A stretch of 64,000 nucleotides of DNA from CALJDF01 sp038121105 (GTDB lineage: Bacteria; Pseudomonadota; Alphaproteobacteria; SHVP01), in the NCBI GenBank assembly GCA_038121105.1, contig JAYONB010000012.1, forward strand, positions 1 to 64,000, given 5' to 3'. The first letter of the stretch is position 1. The number at the start of each line of letters is the position of its first letter. The translations under genes were made by a program, and so were the position numbers. A model generated the notes under the pieces. The model saw only the letters and a list, made by a program, of their open reading frames with translations. It had not been told where the DNA came from and ran no database searches. Shown here piece after piece: positions 42,676 through 50,924 of this stretch.

Positions 42676-43281
42676 ATGGATGTTTTTGTTTCGGTCGTTG
42701 CGCCGATGGCGGTCTTTACCTTCGCCGGGTCGATGACGCCCGGACCGAACAACGTGATGCTGGCCGCATCGGGCGCCAATTTCGGACTGCGCCAATCGAC
42801 GCAACATATGTTCGGCGTGGTGACCGGGGCGAGTGTGCTTCTGTTTGGGGTGGCGCTGGGGTTGGGTGCAATTTTTGCGGCGCTCCCCGCCCTGCAGCTG
42901 GCGATCAAGATCGCGGGCGCGGCGTTCTTGCTTTATCTCGCCTGGCGGATTGCGACGGCGGTGCCCGGCAATAGCGATGTGGCGCAGGGACGTCCGCTGT
43001 CGTTTTTGGCGGCCTTCGGGTTTCAATTCGCCAACCCCAAGGCATGGACGATCACGGCCGGTGCGGCCTCGACGTTCATGCCGACCGACATCAGCGCGAC
43101 CGTCGCCGCCGGCATTTTGGCCGCGACGTTTGCCGTGGTCGCGGTACCGGCGGTGATTGTCTGGACCGCGTTCGGCGTTGGGATCGGGCGTTTGCTGACC
43201 TCGCCACGCGCGCACCGCATCTTCAACGGCGCGATGGGTCTGTTGTTAGTGGCGACGGTCGTCTTTTTGTTCGTGGCCTAG
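42676..43281 (+). CDS. LysE/RhtB-family exporter
   Basis: A 201-residue inner-membrane exporter with six spans. ATG 42676 starts VFVSVVAPMAVFTFAGSMTP, the family's first helix, and GPNNVMLAASGANFG follows with the conserved PGPNN motif; FQFANPKAWT is the third-helix motif. Relatives export amino acids or homoserine lactones. It follows the MBL hydrolase, so hydrolysis product export is possible. Its TAG shares the CTAG with the stop of the convergent lipoprotein gene. Confidence 0.9.
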   Translation: MDVFVSVVAPMAVFTFAGSMTPGPNNVMLAASGANFGLRQSTQHMFGVVTGASVLLFGVALGLGAIFAALPALQLAIKIAGAAFLLYLAWRIATAVPGNSDVAQGRPLSFLAAFGFQFANPKAWTITAGAASTFMPTDISATVAAGILAATFAVVAVPAVIVWTAFGVGIGRLLTSPRAHRIFNGAMGLLLVATVVFLFVA

Positions 43282-43817
43282 GCGCCGGCTCCCGGACATA
43301 ACGGGATCGGCGCGCCCGATGCCGAAGCGGTGCGCACGACAAAATCGGTCTCGACGACGCCCGCCGCCCGCCAGCCTGCCCCTGGGCACCGGCGCGCGGT
43401 GGCACGGATCGTTTCGGTGTTGCTATCCGGCGCGATGAATTGGATTTCCACGTCGAGGCCGCGAACCGACATCAAGCCGGGTTCGTCCAGCTCGACGATC
43501 TTTTAGACGATCGGTCCGGCCGGTACGAGCCAGGGCCGGAAGAAGGATTCTTGGAAGTCGGCAACGGCGACGACGACAAAGCACAAATCGACCGCTTCGC
43601 CGGCCAATACGTCGAAGGTTTGCCCGCCGGGACCGGTTAGGCGAATGGCCTCTTCGTGGGTGTTGACGATGCGGAGGGTAAGTTCGGGCGATTCGGCCAA
43701 CGCGACGGTTACGTCGGTTGACGGCGGCGGGGTCGCACAGGCGGCCAAGATGAACAAGACGAACGGCGCGACCAAAGCGAGTCGGCGCCGAGGCAGTATC
43801 TTCAGTAGAACGCCCAT
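43278..43817 (-). pseudogene. small lipoprotein gene interrupted by in-frame TAA
   Basis: ATG 43817 gives MGVLLKILPRRRLALVAPFV and a lipobox LAAC (Cys27), then TVALAESPELTLRIVNTHEE and TGPGGQTFDVLAGEAVDLCF. TAA at 43503-43505 ends it after 104 residues (GPIV). The same frame continues for 74 codons with normal GC3-rich codon use (KIVELDEPGLMSVRGLDVEI onwards) and ends at TAG 43278-43280, exactly abutting the LysE stop. This suggests an original 179-residue protein. I do not recognise its family. The short product could still be made. Confidence 0.6.
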
Positions 43818-43822
43818 TGCGG

Positions 43823-44914
43823 TTAGTGCATTCGAAGGATGGGTTTGATCGCGGCACCGGATTCGGCATCCGCGACCGCCTGGTTGATATCGGCGAAATC
43901 GTACCACGACACCAATCGTTCCAACGGGAAGCGGCCCGCCGCGATCATGTCGACCAGTTGCGGGATGAAGACCTGGGGCACGCTGGAGCCTTGGACGACC
44001 CCGCACAGGGTTTTGCCGTTGATCAGCATGTCGAAGGGTACGATCGGCGTGGTGCCGCGTCCGACGGGCGACGCGACGAAGCCGCAGACCCCGCGTTGGG
44101 TCAGGCTGGCGATGGCGGCGGCGAAGGAAGATTCCACCGCGGCGGTTTCCAACGTGTAGTGAACGCCACCGCCCGATACCTCGCGGACGCGCGCGGCCAC
44201 GTCGCCGTCCCGGGCATCGATGACGTGGTGCGCGCCGAGGTCGCGGGCGAGATCCAATCGCGTCGGCACGACATCGACCGCGATGATTTGCGCAGCCCCT
44301 GCGGTCACGGCCGCCATTACCGCGCTAAGGCCCACCGCGCCGGCGCCGAAGACCGCGACCTTGCTACCGGACGCGACGTTCAAGGAGTTGAGAATGGCGC
44401 CCGCGCCGGTCTGAACCCCGCAACCGAGCGGACCCAACATATCGAGCGGCGCATCGTTCGATACCGGAATGGCGTTGCGCTCGGTCGCGACGGCATGGGT
44501 CGCGAAAGAGGACTGCTGGAAGAACGCGCCATGCAATGGGGCGCCGTTCTGGCTGAGCGCCGTGGTGCCGTCCAAGCGCGCACCTTTGAACTGCAACGCA
44601 TGATGATCGGCGCATTGCGCTGGCGCGCCGGATTCGCAAGACGGGCATTTGCCGCAAAAGCCGAAAGTCAGGACGACAGGATCGCCGACGGCCACCCGCG
44701 TGACCCCGGTGCCGACCTTTTCGACGATCCCTGCGCCTTCGTGACCCAGCACGACGGGCTTGGGAACCGTGTCGCGAAACTTGATATCGGTGTGGCAAAT
44801 TCCGCTGGCGACGATGCGGACGACGATCTCGTCGGGGCGCAAGTCGCCGATCTCGATCGACTCGATCGCGAACGGCCCATTGGGATCGCGTAGAACGGCT
44901 GCGCTCGCCTGCAT
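43823..44914 (-). CDS. zinc-dependent alcohol dehydrogenase (class III/AreB-like MDR)
   Basis: A 363-residue medium-chain dehydrogenase. ATG 44914 follows GAGGAGGT. Catalytic zinc ligands occur in GICHTDIKF and LGHEGAGIVE, with the third in LGCGVQTGAGA. Structural zinc Cys residues are in CGKCPSCESGAPAQC. VAVFGAGAVGLSAVMAAV with VDVVPTRL binds NAD. The pattern fits aryl/benzyl alcohol or S-hydroxymethylglutathione dehydrogenases. The broken lipoprotein gene lies 5 bases downstream. Confidence 0.92.
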   Translation of the reverse strand: MQASAAVLRDPNGPFAIESIEIGDLRPDEIVVRIVASGICHTDIKFRDTVPKPVVLGHEGAGIVEKVGTGVTRVAVGDPVVLTFGFCGKCPSCESGAPAQCADHHALQFKGARLDGTTALSQNGAPLHGAFFQQSSFATHAVATERNAIPVSNDAPLDMLGPLGCGVQTGAGAILNSLNVASGSKVAVFGAGAVGLSAVMAAVTAGAAQIIAVDVVPTRLDLARDLGAHHVIDARDGDVAARVREVSGGGVHYTLETAAVESSFAAAIASLTQRGVCGFVASPVGRGTTPIVPFDMLINGKTLCGVVQGSSVPQVFIPQLVDMIAAGRFPLERLVSWYDFADINQAVADAESGAAIKPILRMH

Positions 44915-44985
44915 CGAATACCTCCTCGGGGCCGGGATTGTCGCAGTTATCGCGACGGGCATCCAGCGAGACAGCGGACAAACAA

Positions 44986-45010
44986 AAGGCCCCGCCTAGG
45001 GCGGGGCCTT
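44986..45010. terminator. strong symmetric hairpin terminator
   Basis: AAGGCCCCGCC (44986-44996) pairs perfectly with GGCGGGGCCTT (45000-45010) across a TAG loop. It lies 28 bases after the stop of the MxKDx gene, whose transcript it ends. It also insulates the alcohol dehydrogenase gene downstream. Confidence 0.85.
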
Positions 45011-45037
45011 CGGATTCGGACGAAGGAGACCGAGAAA

Positions 45038-45289
45038 CTAGTTCTTCATGAACTTCTTCATCTTGTCGTCTTTGGCCATGTGGTCGTCTTTCATCTTCTT
45101 GCCTTTTTCCATGGCGTCCTTGGCCATTTCGTCTTTCTTCATGGCCGCGTCTTTGCCCATTTTTTTGTCTTTCATTTCGGCAGCGACCTGGAAGGAACCG
45201 TCTTTCTTCATGCCGTCGGCGGCGGCGATCGAGGCCGTGCCGGCAAACGCGCCGGCGGCGACGACGGCAGCGGATACGAACTTGTTCAT
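45038..45289 (-). CDS. secreted MxKDx pentapeptide-repeat small protein
   Basis: An 83-residue exported protein. MNKFVSAAVVAAGAFAGTAS begins a signal peptide with cleavage after IAAA or near it. The mature part is made of Met, Lys, Asp and Ala in MxKDx-like units (MKDKKMGKDAAMKKDEMAKD). Such Met/Lys/Asp-rich periplasmic proteins are a named small family of unknown role, possibly metal binding. It lies downstream of the two-component genes but has its own terminator, and 85 bases upstream it carries the same element as the response regulator gene. Confidence 0.75.
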   Translation of the reverse strand: MNKFVSAAVVAAGAFAGTASIAAADGMKKDGSFQVAAEMKDKKMGKDAAMKKDEMAKDAMEKGKKMKDDHMAKDDKMKKFMKN

Positions 45290-45373
45290 GGCTAGTCTCC
45301 TGGATCCTGGGAGGAGCGGGATTGCTCAGCCTCGAGAGTGCCTGAGCCGCCTCACGGAAGCCTCACGCGAAGA

Positions 45374-45397
45374 TCACAAAAGAATCCCGGCGCGTGA
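45374..45397. promoter_or_regulatory. 24-bp element upstream of the MxKDx gene, copy 1
   Basis: Starts TCACAAAAGAATCCC and ends GGCGCGTGA. It matches 21 of 24 positions of the element at 47682-47705 upstream of the response regulator, in the same orientation. Both have TCAC...GTGA ends. Neighbouring CCTCACG-type units at 11-bp spacing suit an OmpR-type regulator. Confidence 0.6.
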
Positions 45398-45412
45398 CGT
45401 TTGGGAGAGGGC

Positions 45413-46894
45413 CTAGGCGCGGGCGAGCGGGAGGTCGAAGGTGAAGCGAGTGCCTTCGCCGAGGCGGCTTTTGACGTCGATGGCGACGCCGTGAAGCTGC
45501 AGGATTCGGCGTGCGATGGCGAGGCCGAGGCCGGTGCCTTCGACGTCGTCGGGCCTGTGGCTTTCGACACGATAGAAACGATCGAAAATGCGCGGCAGGT
45601 CGGCCTCGGGAATGCCGACCCCAGTGTCGGCGATTTCAGCGGTCAGGGCCTCGCCGTGCGGGGTGAGCGCGATGCGCACGCGGCCCCCGTCGGGCGTGTA
45701 TTTGATCGCGTTTTCGATGAGGTTTTCCAACACCCGTTCAATCAGGCCGATGTCGCCCGAGACGAACGGCGCGTCGTGCGGAATATCGGTTTCCAGAACG
45801 AGCGACTTTTGCTCGGCTTGGAGCGCGAATTTTTGCGTCACGTCTTGGGCGAGTTCGGCCAAGGAGAACGGCTCGAACGCGGGTGCGGAATCGGTGTTGT
45901 CGAGGGTCGCGAGTTCGAACAGCTCTTTGATCAAGCGCCCCAGTCGGCTGCTGTGGTTGAGCGCGAGGCGGAGGTATTTTTCCTTTTCGTCGCGATCGAG
46001 CGCGTCTTGTTTCATCAACAGGGTTTCGAGATAGCCCTGGAGCGAGGCAAGCGGGGTGCGCAGATCGTGGCTGACGTTGGCGATGAGTTCGCGGCGGCTT
46101 TGGTCCGAATCGTGGAGCTTTTGGATTTGCTCGGTGATGCGGGCCGACATTTCTTCGAAGGTCAGGCCGAGTTGATCGATCTCGTCGGCACCGGGGCCGG
46201 CGCGCCAATGCCCGGCCGGAAGCCGTTCGGCGAAGGCGCCGCGGCGGAAACGATCGACCTCACCCGTTAGGCGTCGCAGACGCGCGGTGATGGCCCGGAA
46301 CGACAGCACGCCGGCGAGCGCCGCCAGCACCAATCCGACGATTGCGATGCCGGTAACGATGCGCAAGATGAGGCTGCCCTCGAACATGCTTTCGACCGAG
46401 TCGTAAAGCTGGCCGCCGAGGACGACGTAGAGGTAGCCGACCATCGCATCGCCCTCGCCGCTGATCGGCGCGACGGAGAAGACCTTGTTGCCGCTGAGGT
46501 CGCGCGGGTCGGTGCCGCGAATGGGCAGGCTGCGACTGCCCTCGAGAAAAGCGCGGATCGGCGCGAGATCGATGCGATCGCGCTTGACCGCCCCCTCGGG
46601 CGCCGAAAAGGCAAGCAAGCGGCCCTGGGTGTCCGTGAGGTAGAGCTCGATGGCCGGGTTCACGACCATCAGGTTTTGGAACACCGATTTGAACGCCTGG
46701 AGATCGACATCGCCGCCCGGCAATAGCGTGCTGTGATCGACCAGGCTTTGGGCGAGCGCGAAGTGCAGCTTTTGGTTCACCTCTTCGAAGTGCAGCCGCG
46801 TGAAGCTGATGGTGAGGACGAGATAGGTTGCCGCCAACAAGGCGATGACGACCAGCAGCGCGGCGATCAATTTGGCGTTGAGGGTGCGCAGCAT
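45413..46894 (-). CDS. sensor histidine kinase (HAMP, HisKA, HATPase)
   Basis: A 493-residue membrane kinase. ATG 46894 (MLRTLNAKLI) lies two bases after the response-regulator stop. Two spans (about 8-30 and 177-200) flank a periplasmic sensor domain of about 145 residues. HAMP follows. HisKA has VSHDLRTPLASLQGY with His276 as phosphoacceptor. The ATPase has N-box ENLIENAIKYT, DTGVGIP and GTGLGLAIAR. The signal is unknown. It forms a two-gene operon with the regulator upstream. Confidence 0.92.
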   Translation of the reverse strand: MLRTLNAKLIAALLVVIALLAATYLVLTISFTRLHFEEVNQKLHFALAQSLVDHSTLLPGGDVDLQAFKSVFQNLMVVNPAIELYLTDTQGRLLAFSAPEGAVKRDRIDLAPIRAFLEGSRSLPIRGTDPRDLSGNKVFSVAPISGEGDAMVGYLYVVLGGQLYDSVESMFEGSLILRIVTGIAIVGLVLAALAGVLSFRAITARLRRLTGEVDRFRRGAFAERLPAGHWRAGPGADEIDQLGLTFEEMSARITEQIQKLHDSDQSRRELIANVSHDLRTPLASLQGYLETLLMKQDALDRDEKEKYLRLALNHSSRLGRLIKELFELATLDNTDSAPAFEPFSLAELAQDVTQKFALQAEQKSLVLETDIPHDAPFVSGDIGLIERVLENLIENAIKYTPDGGRVRIALTPHGEALTAEIADTGVGIPEADLPRIFDRFYRVESHRPDDVEGTGLGLAIARRILQLHGVAIDVKSRLGEGTRFTFDLPLARA

Positions 46895-46896
46895 GG

Positions 46897-47631
46897 CTAG
46901 GCTTGGGCCGAGGCCGACGCGGGCTGGTCGCGCGCGGCGCGGTCGTTGAACTTGTAGCCCACGCCCCACACGGTGAGGATGTGGTCGGGCTTGTGGGGGT
47001 CGGCCTCGACCTTGCCGCGCAACCGATTGATGTGGCTGTTGACCGTGTGCTCGTAGCCGTCGTGGCCGTAGCCCCACACGAGATCGAGCAATTGCGCGCG
47101 GGTGTAGACGCGCCCGGGGTTCTTGGCGAACTGGACAAGAAGATCGAACTCGCGGGCGGTGAGGTCGACGGCGCGGCCGGCCACCGTGACGCTGCGTTGG
47201 GCGCGTTCGATGACGATGTCGCCGGCGGTGATGACTTCGTTTTCCTCATCGGTTTGCGACCAAGATTCTCGGCGACGAAAAATCGCTTTTACACGGGCCA
47301 GCAATTCGCGAATGGAAAACGGTTTGGTGAGGTAATCGTCGGCACCGGTCTCCAGCCCCAAGACGCGGTCCACCTCGGCCGACTTGGCGGTGACCATCAG
47401 GATCGGGGTGAAGTTGGATTCGGCGCGCAAGCGGCGGCACAGCTCGAGCCCTTCCATGCCCGGCAACATGAGGTCGAGGATGATCAGGTCGAAACCGCCG
47501 GCGCGCGCCTTGTGCAGCCCGGCCACGCCGTCGCCGACCACCGTGACGTCGCAATCCTCGTCCTTGAGGTGCAACGCGATGAGATCGGCGATGTCTTGGC
47601 TGTCTTCGATGACAAGGACGCGACGGGTCAT
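46897..47631 (-). CDS. OmpR/PhoB-family response regulator
   Basis: A 244-residue regulator. The receiver domain has the acidic pair in VIEDSQD, phosphoacceptor Asp53 in LIILDLMLPGMEG, and Lys in DDYLTKPFS. The C-terminal winged helix (about 135-235) has LTAREFDLLVQFAKNPGRVY and VNSHINRLRGKVE, then the wing GVGYKFND. It is cotranscribed with the kinase. A 24-bp element 50 bases upstream, shared with the MxKDx gene, is a likely binding site. Confidence 0.92.
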   Translation of the reverse strand: MTRRVLVIEDSQDIADLIALHLKDEDCDVTVVGDGVAGLHKARAGGFDLIILDLMLPGMEGLELCRRLRAESNFTPILMVTAKSAEVDRVLGLETGADDYLTKPFSIRELLARVKAIFRRRESWSQTDEENEVITAGDIVIERAQRSVTVAGRAVDLTAREFDLLVQFAKNPGRVYTRAQLLDLVWGYGHDGYEHTVNSHINRLRGKVEADPHKPDHILTVWGVGYKFNDRAARDQPASASAQA

Positions 47632-47681
47632 ACGCTCAGAATCCTAGGCTTTGGGCCACCCTGCCATATAGCGATCCGATC

Positions 47682-47705
47682 TCACAAAAGAGTCACGGCG
47701 GGTGA
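47682..47705. promoter_or_regulatory. 24-bp element upstream of the response regulator gene, copy 2
   Basis: Starts TCACAAAAGAGTCAC and ends GGCGGGTGA. It contains two TCAC units 11 bases apart and a GTGA end. It lies 50 bases upstream of the response regulator start and matches the copy at 45374-45397 at 21 of 24 positions. Confidence 0.6.
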
Positions 47706-47845
47706 AGAACGTCTGAGGCACTATTTTGCGCCGATTTCGGCGCGGACCAGTATAGAGCGCTTTATCGAAGCGGAACGCCGGGGTATCACCGACACCGGAC
47801 GAGGGCGCGAGCCCGGCACTGGCAAAAAAGAAGGACGACAGCGGC

Positions 47846-48706
47846 ATGAGCGAAGCGGAAATGGATGTCAGCACGTGGATTGGGCGACGCGACGAGCGCA
47901 GCGACGACGTGACGGTGGCCCCGGTTTGGGGCTTTTACGACGCGCTGGATTACGACCACACCCCGCAAAACGGCGACGCGCTGCCGCCCGGCGCGCACTG
48001 GTGCTATTTCCATCCCCATGTACCCATGCACGAGGTGGGCCCCGACGGGCACCCCAAGCGCGGCGGGTTCATGCCCGACCCGGCGGGGCTGCCGCGGCGC
48101 ATGTTTGCCGGCTCGCACATGGAGTTCGTCGGCGACATCCGGATCGGCGAGACGCTGACGCGGACCCAAGAAATTTCCTCGGTCACGCCCAAAGAAGGCA
48201 AGACCGGCAAACTGTTGTTCGTCAGCGTCAAGGAAACCTATGCCGGCCCGCGCGGCGTCGGCATGGTGCAGAACAACGACATCGTCTATCGCGAGGCCCC
48301 GAAAGACGGCGCCAATACCCCACCCCCGCCCAAGCCCGCGCCGACCGAGGCGCAGTGGCGGCGCACGATCAATCCCGACCCGGTGATGCTGTTCAAGTAT
48401 TCGGCGGTGACCTTCAACGGGCATCGCATTCACTACGACCGGGCCTACGCGATGAACGAAGAGGGGTATCCCGGCCTGGTCGTGCACGGCCCGTTGATCG
48501 GCACGTTGCTAATGGATTTGTGCCGCCGCGAACGGCCCGACGACAAGCTCGCGACGTTTTCGTTTCGTGCCGTCGCGCCGCTATTCGATACCGCGCCGTT
48601 CACGGTCAACGGCGCGCCGAAGGACGGCGACAACGATACCTGGTCGTTGTGGGCCGCCAACGACCAAGGCCATTTGTGCATGCAGGGCGAAGCAACATTC
48701 GGGTAG
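47846..48706 (+). CDS. FAS1-like/MaoC-type hydratase (3-methylfumaryl-/mesaconyl-CoA hydratase-like)
   Basis: A 286-residue double hot-dog hydratase. The N-terminal half has WGFYDALDYDHTPQNGDALP and RRMFAGSHMEFVGDIRIGE. The C-terminal half has LFKYSAVTFNGHRIHYDRAY, the MaoC-like catalytic stretch, and GYPGLVVHGPLIGTLLMDL. This layout is that of mesaconyl-C4/3-methylfumaryl-CoA hydratases. It stands alone on the plus strand, divergent from the response regulator. It may act on C4-C5 dicarboxylic or branched acyl-CoA esters. Confidence 0.83.
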   Translation: MSEAEMDVSTWIGRRDERSDDVTVAPVWGFYDALDYDHTPQNGDALPPGAHWCYFHPHVPMHEVGPDGHPKRGGFMPDPAGLPRRMFAGSHMEFVGDIRIGETLTRTQEISSVTPKEGKTGKLLFVSVKETYAGPRGVGMVQNNDIVYREAPKDGANTPPPPKPAPTEAQWRRTINPDPVMLFKYSAVTFNGHRIHYDRAYAMNEEGYPGLVVHGPLIGTLLMDLCRRERPDDKLATFSFRAVAPLFDTAPFTVNGAPKDGDNDTWSLWAANDQGHLCMQGEATFG

Positions 48707-48728
48707 GACCGCCAAACGCCCGATCAAG

Positions 48729-49499
48729 TTAGTCCGGCGCACGGCCCACCAGCGCCCAAGCGCGGTGCGGCACATCAAGGGGATCATCGGGGAAGCGCTG
48801 CGCCAACAAGGCAGCGTGCTCGGCATCGAAGGCCTCGACCCTTTCGGGCGTAAGGCTCGCGGCGACCCCGGCGCTGGCGCGGATGCGACCGCACCAATCG
48901 GCATGGCTGTAGGGCACCGCGACATCGAACGAAAAGGATTCGAGATCGGTGAAGCCCGCCCCGGCGAGATCGGCGAACCATGCCGGGTGGGTGCCGTCGC
49001 CGCCAGCCAGCGCCCAGGACGGATTGTGCTTGAGGATCAGCGCTTCGGTGGCGGCCACGACGTTGCCGGGTAGCGGCAGCCAATCGAAGTGGCAGATCGC
49101 CACGCGACCGCCGGGTTTAAGGAGGCGCGCAACCTCGGCCGCCGCGGCGGCGCGGTCGAACCAATGCCAGCATTGACCGGCGGTGACGGCGTCGAAGGTA
49201 GCCGCGGGCAGGCCCGTCGCCTCGGCGCGACCGACGCGGTAGTCAACGCGGACATCGGCGTCCTCATCCAGCGCGCGCGCCTGGTCGAGCATGGCGGCGG
49301 CGGGGTCCAGACCGGTGACCACGGCGCCAAGTTGCGCGAATTGACGGGCAAGCGTACCGGTCCCGGTGCCGAGATCGAGAACAGCTTGGCCCGGCGTGGC
49401 GACGCCGAGCGCCTGCAAGCGCACGACCAGATGCGGCGGGAAGCCGGCACGGTGGGTGGCATAGTCCTTGGCGGTCTTGCCGAAATCGACGGCGCTCAT
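48729..49499 (-). CDS. class I SAM-dependent methyltransferase
   Basis: A 256-residue methyltransferase. Motif I is VLDLGTGTGTLARQFA (about 38-53), followed by VTGLDPAAAMLDQAR (SAM ribose binding), FDAVTAGQCWHWFDR and LLKPGGRVAICHFDWLPLPG. The N-terminus (FGKTAKDYATHRAGFPP) is typical of the UbiE/Tam-like group. The substrate is unknown. It converges on the hydratase gene, and is followed upstream by the anti-sigma gene on the same strand. Confidence 0.87.
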   Translation of the reverse strand: MSAVDFGKTAKDYATHRAGFPPHLVVRLQALGVATPGQAVLDLGTGTGTLARQFAQLGAVVTGLDPAAAMLDQARALDEDADVRVDYRVGRAEATGLPAATFDAVTAGQCWHWFDRAAAAAEVARLLKPGGRVAICHFDWLPLPGNVVAATEALILKHNPSWALAGGDGTHPAWFADLAGAGFTDLESFSFDVAVPYSHADWCGRIRASAGVAASLTPERVEAFDAEHAALLAQRFPDDPLDVPHRAWALVGRAPD

Positions 49500-49568
49500 A
49501 GCGCCGCATGGTGGGCCAGCGCGGCCCGCGCGGCAACACCGCGCCGAGCCTAACGGGTGAAGCCGACC

Positions 49569-50240
49569 TTAAAGACGTCTTGAGCCGGTTCGGCGCCGAG
49601 ATAATGCGCCATCGATGCGCCAACTGCCGACGTTTTGGCGGCAGGCGACGCTGACGACGGTGCGCGCGCCCTGCGGCTGCACGAACCGGGCCTCGAACTC
49701 GCGGCAGAACTCGCCAACATCGTTGAGGTAGGTCGAGACGGGCTTGAGATCGGCATCCGTCCCGTTGGCGAACATCACCTTCAGCGTCCGACCGTTTGGC
49801 AGGCCTTCGAGGGCTCGATCGACCGCGGCTTGGTAGACGCCGCGGAAGCCGTCAGCGTCGGCGACCTGCCGCGTGCTATCGAGAGCGCTCGAGCCCCACC
49901 CACCGACACCGGCGCCGATCACGGCCGCCAGCACGAAGCCGGCCGCCATGCGCCAGAACGTGCGCGATAGAGCTTGCCGAGGAGGCAACTGGACCAAGCC
50001 CCGTCTCCCTGCGGCGGCACGAACCGCAGCAACGAGGTGTTCGGGTACCGCCTCTTCGGCGATCGGTTGATACGCGGCGCGCAGGCGATGGGTGCTGCGC
50101 AAGAAGGCAAGCACCTTACGGCGCACCGTTTCGTCGCTTTCCATCGCCGCCTCGATCGCGCCGGCCTGGCCGGGCGTCGCCACGCCGTCGGTATAGGCCA
50201 TCAGAATTTCGTCGTCGAAGGTCATGTCTTCGTCCTGCAT
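49569..50240 (-). CDS. anti-sigma factor with surface-antigen-like C-terminal domain
   Basis: A 223-residue membrane protein. ATG 50240 is one base after the sigma-factor stop; ATG 50225 (MTFDDEILMAYTDG) with AGGA upstream is an alternative. The N-terminus is a zinc-less anti-sigma domain (FDDEILMAYTDGVATPGQAG). One span (MAAGFVLAAVIGAGVGGWG, about 112-130) follows. The periplasmic end has NGRTLKVMFANG, STYLNDVGEFCREFEARF and VSVACRQNVGSWRI, the pattern of the RT0821/17-kDa surface-antigen domain. It should hold the ECF factor inactive at the membrane. Confidence 0.82.
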   Translation of the reverse strand: MQDEDMTFDDEILMAYTDGVATPGQAGAIEAAMESDETVRRKVLAFLRSTHRLRAAYQPIAEEAVPEHLVAAVRAAAGRRGLVQLPPRQALSRTFWRMAAGFVLAAVIGAGVGGWGSSALDSTRQVADADGFRGVYQAAVDRALEGLPNGRTLKVMFANGTDADLKPVSTYLNDVGEFCREFEARFVQPQGARTVVSVACRQNVGSWRIDGALSRRRTGSRRL

Positions 50241-50241
50241 C

Positions 50242-50772
50242 TCAGCGATTCCCCGTCGTGTTTTTCTGTTTGCGGTCGACGCCGACACGGTCGGCGAGCG
50301 GCGTTCGCGCCCGGTTTAGGCGGCTCATCACCGTGCCGACCGGCACGCCCGTGACCTCGGCCGCCTCGCGATAACTCAGTCCCTCGACGCTCACCAGCAT
50401 GAGCAACGAGCGCAGCTCGGGCTCCATGCCCGCCATTTCTGCGTCTACCCTGCGCAACATCATGCGCTCCTCCAACTCGCGGCTGAGGTCCCCGGCGCGG
50501 CGCTCTTCAGCCGCGACCAAATGCGCCTTGTCGCGCCGGGTCTTCGCCCGGCGCGCCTCGTCGATGCGAAGCCGATGGATAATAGCAAACATCCACGAAT
50601 CGAGACGCGTACCCCGTTCCCAATTGTCGAGGTTCTCGAACGCTCGGACACAGGCAGCCTGAACGAGGTCATCGGCGTCTTCCATCGTTGCACTCAGACC
50701 GCGGGCGAAACGCCGCAGCCGGGGAAGCAGGGAAATGAGGGCGGTTTCTACTTCCTGATCGCGAACAGCCAA
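50242..50772 (-). CDS. ECF-type RNA polymerase sigma factor
   Basis: A 176-residue ECF sigma factor. The likely start is TTG 50772 (or 50775), with AGGGGGG upstream; the open frame continues further without family match. Region 2 is RRFARGLSATMEDADDLVQA and RLDSWMFAIIHRLRID. Region 4 is LLMLVSVEGLSYREAAEVTG and VPVGTVMSRLNRAR. It is cotranscribed with the anti-sigma gene and divergent from the Gly/Asn-rich secreted protein, which is a likely target. Confidence 0.9.
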   Translation of the reverse strand: MAVRDQEVETALISLLPRLRRFARGLSATMEDADDLVQAACVRAFENLDNWERGTRLDSWMFAIIHRLRIDEARRAKTRRDKAHLVAAEERRAGDLSRELEERMMLRRVDAEMAGMEPELRSLLMLVSVEGLSYREAAEVTGVPVGTVMSRLNRARTPLADRVGVDRKQKNTTGNR

Positions 50773-50924
50773 CAAACCACCCCCCTGCCATGGGTAAAAC
50801 GCGCGAGTATTCAATCTATTCTGACAAAATATTCCGCCCCATCGGCGAATAGATGGCGTCGTCGGACGTTGTCCAATTGCTGACACCGGTCGGCCCGACC
50901 AACGATAGGGAAAGCAGACGTCTG

